Under the pieces are notes generated by a model, which made no database searches, was not told where the DNA came from, and saw only the letters and a list, made by a program, of their open reading frames with translations. A program made the position numbers and the translations under genes. Shown piece after piece: positions 58,961 through 64,000 of a stretch of DNA of 64,000 bases (position 1 is the first letter of the stretch; every line of letters starts with the position of its first letter). Source of the DNA: Pelomonas sp. CA6 (GTDB lineage Bacteria > Pseudomonadota > Gammaproteobacteria > Burkholderiales > Burkholderiaceae_C); the NCBI RefSeq assembly GCF_022549225.1, contig NZ_JAKZFD010000002.1, positions 1-64,000 on the forward strand, given 5' to 3'.

Positions 58961-59830
58961 ATGCGCGGGGTGGTGTTGGCGCTGGTGCGGCGGCCGTGGC
59001 CGCCCGGATGGAGACCGCGGCGCGCCTGGGCCGTTCTGATCGCAGGCGCGCTGGCCGTGACGGCCGCCCAGGCCCAGCCGGGCTGGGCGGCCTATACCCA
59101 CAGCACCGGCGAACAGGCCGAGGTGCGCGACGGCGAATTGCGCGGCCGGCCCCACGCCGGCAAGCGCGCCTATTACCTGGAATTGCTGCGCGCGCTGCTG
59201 CAGGAGCTGGGGCTGCCGCCCCAGGTCGAGGACGTGCCGCTGGCGCGCGGCCTGATGCTGCTGCAGAACCAGGACCGCGTGGCCCTGGTCAACGTGAACC
59301 GCAGCCCCGAGCGCGAAACCCAGTTGCACTGGGTGGGCCCGGTTTCGCTGGAACACTTCTACCTCTACGACAACCCCGGCCGGCCGGTGGCGCTGAGCCG
59401 GCTGGAGGACGCGCGCCAGCTGCCCGTCTGCGTGGTCAAGGGCAGCTCGGTCGAGGCGCTGCTGCAGGCGCGCGGCTTCGCGCGGCTGACGCCGGTGAGC
59501 AGCTACACCGGCTGCATGCGCATGCTGGTCGCCGGCCGCGTGCGCCTGGCCGTCGCCGCCGAAAGCAACCTGGCCCAGCACCTCAGCGAAGCCCAGCTGG
59601 ACGAGAACGCCGCGCGCAGCACCGGCGCGCTGGTGCTGCGCATCGAGGGCTATGTGGCGCTGTCGCGCAACACGCCTCAGGCCGAGGTGGCCCGCTGGCA
59701 GGCGGCGCTGCACCGCCTGACGCAGAACGGCCGCCTGCAGGCGCTGTGGAGCCAGTACGCGCTGGCCGCGTCGCCGCCCGAGCAGGGCGCGCGTTCGCGC
59801 CCGCTGCCCGGCGACGCCACGGCGCGTTAG
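58961..59830 (+). CDS. Periplasmic solute-binding-like protein (SBP_bac_3 type)
   Basis: This 289-aa exported protein has a signal peptide (about 20-40, WAVLIAGALAVTAAQAQ) and a type-II periplasmic binding fold like amino-acid-binding components (GKRAYYLELLRALLQELGLP, DARQLPVCVVKGSSVEALLQ, LVAGRVRLAVAAESNLAQHL). No transporter permease is next to it, so it may serve as a stand-alone sensor or belong to a signalling pathway. The genes behind it are small and unknown. Confidence 0.82.
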   Translation: MRGVVLALVRRPWPPGWRPRRAWAVLIAGALAVTAAQAQPGWAAYTHSTGEQAEVRDGELRGRPHAGKRAYYLELLRALLQELGLPPQVEDVPLARGLMLLQNQDRVALVNVNRSPERETQLHWVGPVSLEHFYLYDNPGRPVALSRLEDARQLPVCVVKGSSVEALLQARGFARLTPVSSYTGCMRMLVAGRVRLAVAAESNLAQHLSEAQLDENAARSTGALVLRIEGYVALSRNTPQAEVARWQAALHRLTQNGRLQALWSQYALAASPPEQGARSRPLPGDATAR

Positions 59831-59863
59831 CATGGCCCACGCACCACGGCCGGACGCCCACCC

Positions 59864-60292
59864 ATGGACCTTCCCCAGATCGCGCGCCTGCTTTCCGCGG
59901 CGGACACCTATGCCGTGCCGATCGGCTTCGCGCTGGTGACGATGTATCTGCAGCTGATGTGCCGGGTGTTCAACGCCAAGACCTTTGGCGCCGACCTGGC
60001 CGCGGCCGCCACGGCCATGGTGGTGTCGGCGGCGGTGTCCAAGGCCACGGGCATCGCGGCCTCGGGGACCGTGGGGCCGGCGGTGCTGGTGGCCGCGGCC
60101 TTTCCCGTGGTCTGGTTCACTTGCCTGCGCCTGGCCGCGCCGGACGAGCGCCGCTTCGCGCTGGCGGCCGAGTCCCCGCCCTCGGCCCGGCATGCGCTGT
60201 CGGCCTTCATCGGCCTGCTTTCGCTGTTTCTGGCCACCTGGTTCGTCAAGCAGCTGCTGGCACTGGGCGCAGCCACCACCCAGGGGGCGTGA
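59864..60292 (+). CDS. Unknown small integral membrane protein
   Basis: This 142-aa protein has three or four membrane helices (IGFALVTMYLQLMCRVF, AAATAMVVSAAVSKATGI, GPAVLVAAAFPVVWFTCL, FIGLLSLFLATWFVKQLLA). No family is recognised. Its stop shares one base with the start of the following coiled-coil gene, so the two are translated together and may form a complex. Confidence 0.7.
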   Translation: MDLPQIARLLSAADTYAVPIGFALVTMYLQLMCRVFNAKTFGADLAAAATAMVVSAAVSKATGIAASGTVGPAVLVAAAFPVVWFTCLRLAAPDERRFALAAESPPSARHALSAFIGLLSLFLATWFVKQLLALGAATTQGA

Positions 60293-60783
60293 TGCGAATG
60301 AACGAACTGGTGCTGGCCTTGCTGTGCGCCGTGGTGGCCTTCCCCCTCGTCTGGTGGCTGGCGTTGCGCGCGCATGCGCGCGTGGGCGGCGCGGCGCGGG
60401 CGGTGCTCGACCGCGACCGCACGCTGGGCGACGAGATCGCGCGCCGGCGCGAGCAGGCCGACGCCCAGGCGCGGCAGCTGCGCGAGCAGGCCGAGGCCGA
60501 CGCGGCGCGGCTGCGCGCCAGCGCCATGCACGAAGCCGCGCAGCTGCAGGCCACGGCCCGCGCCGAGCGCGAGCGGCTGGAGGCCGAGACGCGCGCGCGC
60601 GTGCAGGCGCTGGTCGACGGCGGCCTGCGCGAACTGGAAGCCAAATCGCAGGAAGCCCGCGCCCGGCTGCGCGGCGAGCTGGTCGACGAAGTGCTCAAGG
60701 TGACGGCCGACGCGCTGCGCCAGCAGGTTGGCCCGCAGGCCGCCACCGAATTCCTGGCCCGCCTGAAGACCGAGCTGCGGTAG
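60292..60783 (+). CDS. Membrane-anchored coiled-coil protein resembling ATP synthase b subunit
   Basis: This 163-aa protein has a single N-terminal membrane helix (about 5-24, [17 protein letters not shown]) followed by a long charged coiled coil (about 35-140; [20 protein letters not shown], then [14 protein letters not shown]). The layout copies the b subunit of F-type ATP synthase, but no other ATP synthase genes are present. It is more likely a structural partner of the preceding membrane protein. ATG at 60292; ATG at 60298 is also possible. Confidence 0.68.
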   Translation: MRMNELVLALLCAVVAFPLVWWLALRAHARVGGAARAVLDRDRTLGDEIARRREQADAQARQLREQAEADAARLRASAMHEAAQLQATARAERERLEAETRARVQALVDGGLRELEAKSQEARARLRGELVDEVLKVTADALRQQVGPQAATEFLARLKTELR

Positions 60784-60796
60784 ACGGAGCCGGCGC

Positions 60797-61144
60797 ATGA
60801 CCCGACCGCGCATCTTCGCCACCGAGTTCGCCAAGGTCTATCCGCTCTACGTCCAGAAGGCGCAGCGCAAGAGCCGCAGCGCCGACGAGGTGGACCAGAT
60901 CATCCACTGGCTGACCGGCTACGGCCCGGCCGGCCTGCGGGAACAGATCGAGCGGCGGCACGACCTTGAAACCTTCTTCGCCCAGGCGCCCGCCTTTCAC
61001 CCGAACGCCGCGCGGGTCAAGGGCAGCGTCTGCGGCGTGCGTGTGGAAGCGGTGGAAGACCCGCTGATGTGGAAGATCCGCGTGCTGGACAAGCTGATCG
61101 ACGAGCTGGCCCAGGGCAAGGCGATGGAGAAAATCCTGCGCTAG
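60797..61144 (+). CDS. DUF2200 protein
   Basis: This 115-aa cytoplasmic protein matches DUF2200 ([60 protein letters not shown]). The family is small, conserved and of unknown function; it is annotated elsewhere as a YdhG/DUF-like protein of stress-related loci. It follows the coiled-coil gene by 13 bp. Confidence 0.88.
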   Translation: MTRPRIFATEFAKVYPLYVQKAQRKSRSADEVDQIIHWLTGYGPAGLREQIERRHDLETFFAQAPAFHPNAARVKGSVCGVRVEAVEDPLMWKIRVLDKLIDELAQGKAMEKILR

Positions 61145-61186
61145 GCGCGGACGCGGGCGCGGGCGTGAGCGCTGGCTTATCGAGGG

Positions 61187-61480
61187 TCAGGTCTTGCCCT
61201 GCTTCTTCGCCGCGCGGTCCAGCGCGTTGACCAGGCCCCACCACAGCGCGCCGCCGATCACAGCCGCCGCCGTCGTGATGAGCGCCGCCCGGCCCAGGCC
61301 GGCGAACCACCACAGCCCGCCGAACCCCAGCGGCATGCTGGCCAGCCCCAGCACACCCGCCACCAGGATGGTCAGGCCGTTGGCGCCATTGACCCGGTGG
61401 CGTATCGCGCTCCACTCCATCGCCGCGGCCAGGCCGAACAGCAGGGCCAGCGCGGCGACCCAGACAAGCAGGATGTTCAT
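61187..61480 (-). CDS. Small membrane protein, unknown
   Basis: This 97-aa protein has three hydrophobic helices (ILLVWVAALALLFGLAAAM, GLTILVAGVLGLASMPLG, ALITTAAAVIGGALWWGL). No family is recognised. It converges with the DUF2200 gene. It is the last gene with typical host codon use before the accessory segment. Confidence 0.65.
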   Translation of the reverse strand: MNILLVWVAALALLFGLAAAMEWSAIRHRVNGANGLTILVAGVLGLASMPLGFGGLWWFAGLGRAALITTAAAVIGGALWWGLVNALDRAAKKQGKT

Positions 61481-61843
61481 GGGGCGGGAGCATAGCGTGC
61501 GCTTGGGGGGGCGGCTGGGTGGCGCCAGACTTGCCGGCTAACGAACGGGTCCCCGCGTGCGTCCTTCATCAGGGGTCGTGGCATCGAACGCCACACGAAT
61601 GACCGTTTGTAGTTTGGCCAGTCCGTACCTTGTTGTCTTTGCCAGTGCTTGCCTCACGCCACGGCTGCAGGCCCTGAAAAGGAACCGAAAAGCCAATGCC
61701 CCGCGGCGCGGGCCATCTGGAGTTCGTTTGGCTTGACGGACGGGGAAGCCCTTGTAGTAGAGGTAACCGGCTGCCGGAGCCGAAGGCGGAGGGGGCCTGC
61801 AAGTACTTGCTTGCAGGCCGTCTGATTGACCGCCGGGGTGGAC
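61481..61843. other. Gene-poor segment at the chromosome/accessory boundary
   Basis: This 363-bp segment holds no gene that I can support. Two overlapping open frames exist on opposite strands (61696-61950 plus, 61654-61926 minus), but both lack family features and overlap the next gene. It contains a near-perfect inverted repeat: GCCTGCAAG/CTTGCAGGC at 61795-61818 with the loop TACTTG. Base composition starts to fall here. Confidence 0.6.
61795..61818. repeat. Inverted repeat (9-bp stem) past the last cassette gene
   Basis: GCCTGCAAG and CTTGCAGGC pair perfectly around a 6-base loop, 26 bp downstream of the stop of the 61844-62164 gene on its strand. It could end transcription of the cassette array. 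It lacks the RYYYAAC/GTTRRRY ends needed to be called attC. Confidence 0.5.
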
Positions 61844-62164
61844 CTACTGTTTTTGGCCACCGCACTTCCTTTCGAGGGAGCGCCACTGCATGTGCTCACG
61901 AAGGCGGAGAAAGGCAGCCACGACAAGCGCCACTACGGCTGCGCCGCTGAACACGAGAAAGCCGAGCCAATTGAACTCAACGAGCCAAAACGTTCGGTAG
62001 GTTTCAAGGCCGCGCCCTGAAGCGACCATATGGAAGGCCGTGGTCAGCATGTAGCCGAGAGCAGAGAATGACGCCAACCCGACAACCACAAACCCAACGG
62101 CGACCCAGCGCGGGAAGTGCCGCGGCTGGCGCGCCTGGGAGGCTGATAGTGTTTGATGGCTCAC
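61844..62164 (-). CDS. Small two-helix membrane protein in a cassette position
   Basis: This 106-aa protein has two membrane helices (WVAVGFVVVGLASFSALGYM and FLVFSGAAVVALVVAAFL) and a basic C-terminal tail (SLERKCGGQKQ). No family is recognised. The GTG at 62164 is used because it lies 12 bases after the attC-like site; the longer in-frame ATG start at 62224 would have to be read through the attC hairpin. Base composition is lower in GC than the rest of the window. The layout fits a promoterless integron gene cassette. Confidence 0.6.
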   Translation of the reverse strand: MSHQTLSASQARQPRHFPRWVAVGFVVVGLASFSALGYMLTTAFHMVASGRGLETYRTFWLVEFNWLGFLVFSGAAVVALVVAAFLRLREHMQWRSLERKCGGQKQ

Positions 62165-62175
62165 GGGATTAGTAG

Positions 62176-62232
62176 GCCCAACTTCAAAGCTCAGCGGCGC
62201 CGTCAGGCGCCCGCTGGAGCGCATTGTTGGGA
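62176..62232 (-). repeat. attC-like integron recombination site (57 bp)
   Basis: On the minus strand this is TCCCAAC, a spacer, AGCGGGCGCC, TGAC, GGCGCCGCT, a spacer, and GTTGGGC. The outer pair fits the attC core boxes RYYYAAC (R'') and GTTRRRY (R'). The inner pair forms the L stems with one unpaired extra base, as attC sites need for folding. Length is at the low end of known sites (57-141 bp). It lies 17 bp after the stop of the gene at 62249-62713 and just before the start of the next gene, as in a cassette array. Confidence 0.72.
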
Positions 62233-62248
62233 TTTACCAGAATTTGAA

Positions 62249-62713
62249 CTATGGCTTTTTCTCAGGAATGGCCTTGGCTCGTTGTTGAAGTTGGCAGTGC
62301 AACTGCCCCATAAGGCTTTGATACACCAGCATTGAGAAGCATTGAAGATTCCCCACTTCGAACTTTCCGCCCAATAGAGGGTGTAACTTCCAACCTAAGC
62401 ACTCAGCTTCGCCGGGCTTAATTTCATTTCCAACAGCGATATCAAACCAGACCGATTGAAAAGTTTCTTCAATCCACTTCTGCGATTTGTTCAGTTGATT
62501 GTATTGGACGGAGTCGTCCGCGATCTTTGAATATGACCCATCAAGCATCGAGAGAAGCCATAAGCTTCCATCAGGCGATCCGAAGACCCAATCGCCCATC
62601 GCAGTCAGAAACAATGGCGTTTCGGAAGGTGGGACAAGCCAGCGCCACTCATCGAGGAGAGCAGTCGCATCGACATGTTCAGCACCAGTAAAAAACGGAC
62701 GGAGCATTAACAT
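62249..62713 (-). CDS. Tdi1/DUF1851-like immunity protein in a gene cassette
   Basis: This 154-aa cytoplasmic protein resembles the DUF1851 family, which includes Tdi1 immunity proteins that neutralise type VI secretion toxins: MGDWVFGSPDGSLWLLSMLD in the first half, and LHPLLGGKFEVGNLQCFSML with VYQSLMGQLH at the end. ATG at 62713 follows directly behind a GTTGGGA core site; ATG at 62707 is an alternative. No toxin gene is beside it. GC content and codon use are far lower than in the chromosome genes, a sign of recent transfer. Confidence 0.7.
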   Translation of the reverse strand: MLMLRPFFTGAEHVDATALLDEWRWLVPPSETPLFLTAMGDWVFGSPDGSLWLLSMLDGSYSKIADDSVQYNQLNKSQKWIEETFQSVWFDIAVGNEIKPGEAECLGWKLHPLLGGKFEVGNLQCFSMLVYQSLMGQLHCQLQQRAKAIPEKKP

Positions 62714-62716
62714 AGA

Positions 62717-62767
62717 TCCCAACGTGAAAGCTGAGCCGAGAGCGGTGGCTTGCCGACGCGAGTCGGC
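62717..62767 (-). repeat. Partial attC-like site next to the IS element
   Basis: On the minus strand this ends GCTCAGCTTTCACGTTGGGA, which aligns with the end of the complete attC site (GCTGAGCTTTGAAGTTGGGC) at 15 of 20 positions and has the GTTGGG core box. Its upstream half cannot be found before the IS element, so it seems interrupted. A 7-bp stem hairpin (TGCCGAC-GCGA-GTCGGCA, 62751-62768) marks the junction. Confidence 0.5.
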
Positions 62768-63988
62768 ACGAGTGATGGGATGGACTCCCCCGTTTGTTTG
62801 CCGCGCAAGATCACGGTACTGGTTTCCATGGGCGTGGGGATCAGCTTCACAAACACGATGAGTCCGACATGCATGCTACGACCGTGGCCGTGGATTTGGC
62901 CAAGAGTGTTTTCCAGATTGCCGTTGCCGATGAGCATTGGCGCCTTGTCGAGACGCAGCGCCTCACGCGCTCTCAGTTCGAACGCTGGTTCCTGAATCGC
63001 GAGGTCGGCCTGGTCGTCATGGAAGCCTGCTGTTCGGCTCATCATTGGGCGCGCTGGCTGAACTCGCTGGGCATCGAAGTGCGGTTGTTGCCGGCCCAGT
63101 ACGTGCGAGCCTACGTGCGGCGCAACAAGACCGACGCTACCGACGCTGCTGGAAGCGGTTCGGGCCTCCGACCTGCGTCCGGTGCGCGTGAAGTCGGTGG
63201 AGCAGGATGCGCTGCACGGCCTGCACCGCATCCGCTCGCTGTGGATGGGCACCCGCACCTCGCGCATCAACGCGCTGCGTGGCTTCTGCCGCGAGTTGGG
63301 GCGCATCGCCCAGGTCGAGCGCGAGCTGGCCAACGCCGCGCGCCACAGCCCGGCCTGCACGCTGCTGCTCAGAGTGCCGGGGATCGGGCTGCTGACGGCC
63401 ACGGCCATGGTGGCCGCGACCTCGGGGGATGTGACCCACTTCCAGGATGCGCGGCACTTCGCGAGCTGGTTCGGCCTCACACCGCGCGAGTTCAGCTCGG
63501 GCGGCACTCGCCACCTCGGCCCCATCTCCAAGAAGGGCGACCGCTACCTGCGCATGCTGCTCACCCATGGGGCGCGCAGCGTGCTGCGGGCGGCGACCGC
63601 GGCTGTCCAGAAGGGCAAGGTCCTGGGCGGTGTGCGCCAGTGGGCACTGCAGGTCCAGGCGCGCTCCAACCCAAACAAGGCCACCTGCGCGCTGGCCAAC
63701 AAGCTCGCGCGCATCTGCTACGCCACGCTGCGCGACCACGCCACCTTCGATGAGAAGGCGGCTCTTGAAAGGATGGCCCAGCGCCAGAGCTTCGCGATGC
63801 CGGCCTGAGCGCCAGCTCCTTCCCCACAACCCAGCTACTTCCACCACTTGCGATGGGTCTGATCGACCATCATGGCCAGCCGGGAACCCTCCCACACCGC
63901 GCGACGCCGATAACTCTTCCGGCAGCCTCATGGCCTGCCGCTTGTAGCGTATGGCGCCGCGGTGACGCAGATTCCATGTCGGCACGAG
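62762..63988 (+). mobile_element. IS110-family insertion sequence, decayed
   Basis: The element carries an IS110-family transposase gene and is bounded by an 11-bp direct repeat, GTCGGCACGAG, at 62762-62772 and 63978-63988. True ends are not certain, because IS110 elements lack terminal inverted repeats. There are about 100 bp of noncoding sequence on the left and 170 bp on the right, either of which could have encoded the bridge RNA. The transposase is broken twice, so the copy is inactive on its own. Confidence 0.68.
62869..63808 (+). pseudogene. IS110-family transposase, frameshifted and internally deleted
   Basis: The N-terminal part begins MHATTVAVDLAKSVFQIAVA and carries the RuvC-like DEDD residues (Asp in VDLAKS, Glu in VVMEACCSAHH, Asp in RNKTDATDA). 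Near 63145 the frame changes: after TDATDA the expected LLEAVRASDLRPVRVKS is continued in another frame. The C-terminal part (63182-63808) contains PGIGLLTATAMVAATSGDVT and SKKGDRYLRMLLTHGAR. A second lesion is an in-frame loss of roughly 50-60 residues between GFCRELG and RIAQVERELA compared with related transposases. The product cannot be functional. Confidence 0.87.
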
Positions 63989-64000
63989 ACAAACTCGATC
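63809..64000. other. Right end of IS110-type element and window edge
   Basis: This 192-bp stretch has no supported gene. It contains the second copy of the 11-bp direct repeat at 63978-63988, and the last 12 bases may be the far side of the insertion. An open frame on the minus strand (63137-63985) covers the transposase remnant and is a shadow. Confidence 0.55.

Noticed and set aside
60292-60783. True ATP synthase b subunit (atpF)
   Set aside because: The fold is similar, but no other atp genes are near and sequence identity to AtpF blocks is not visible.
61535-61560. GGCTAACGAACGGG as a third attC end
   Set aside because: The GTTAGCC core deviates from GTTRRRY and no matching partner box or stem could be found within 150 bp.
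61654-61950. Two overlapping open frames (61696-61950 plus, 61654-61926 minus)
   Set aside because: Both overlap the neighbouring cassette gene and each other, have no ribosome site, no domain and atypical composition.
63137-63985. 282-aa minus-strand frame over the IS
   Set aside because: It is a shadow of the broken transposase on the other strand, with no recognisable domain.

Overview
The window is a stretch of bacterial chromosome with very high GC (strongly GC-biased third codon positions). It looks like a betaproteobacterium of the order Burkholderiales. The main reasons are the DUF3567 (BTH_I0359-type) protein, PhaM of the PHB granule, a split methionine synthase controlled by an S-adenosylhomocysteine (SAH) riboswitch, a torF-glnK-amtB nitrogen cluster, a PEP-CTERM protein and an HPr-rel-A cassette. 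A Roseateles/Mitsuaria/Rubrivivax-like member is my inference; there is no rRNA here to decide it. I recognise no rRNA, tRNA or CRISPR array.

Layout. 0-8.6 kb: a TonB-dependent receptor divergent from a LysR regulator, gshA, an orphan response regulator, and the torF-glnK-amtB operon, which has a sigma-54 promoter and an NtrC-like enhancer. 8.8-11.8 kb: ComM/YifB ATPase, a LysE exporter and a glycine-zipper protein. 11.9-19.7 kb: metH in two pieces, separated by an opposite-strand degenerate HD-GYP-like gene; the large piece has the SAH riboswitch. The small piece ends a run of FAH-family, DUF4197 and PPOX genes. 19.7-26.5 kb: envelope and housekeeping genes (DUF3108, DUF3567, retropepsin-like protease, TraB/GumN, MarC, PhaM, FIST, LysR). 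26.6-32.4 kb: an lldP/glcA-glcD-glcE-glcF operon for 2-hydroxyacid (glycolate or lactate) uptake and oxidation, with a coupled 92-aa unknown. 32.5-38.4 kb: PafA-like phosphatase lipoprotein, ABC exporter, PEP-CTERM SGNH esterase, zinc metallopeptidase. 38.5-41.6 kb: a compact cassette of secreted Cys-containing protein, PqqD-like chaperone, HprK-related kinase and nucleotidyltransferase, which resembles peptide or protein modification machinery. 41.7-49.6 kb: CDP-alcohol phosphatidyltransferase, S41 protease lipoprotein, chemoreceptor, DMT transporter, two AraC regulators and a degenerate GGDEF protein. 49.8-54.1 kb: TonB receptor plus beta-propeller phytase. 55-58.9 kb: ECF43-like sigma factor, Ser/Thr kinase and a small unknown protein. 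59-61.5 kb: a small run of membrane and coiled-coil genes.

From about 61.5 kb to the right end, base composition drops and the sequence is accessory. Two small minus-strand genes lie in integron-cassette arrangement around a 57-bp attC-like hairpin, one of them a Tdi1/DUF1851-like immunity gene. An IS110-family element with a doubly broken transposase follows. The integrase is not in the window.

The most interesting points are the HPr-rel-A cassette (38.5-41.6 kb), the attC/immunity cassette region, the SAH riboswitch with the interrupted metH pair, the sigma factor/kinase module with an internal composition break, and three separate c-di-GMP-type domains that have all lost catalytic motifs.
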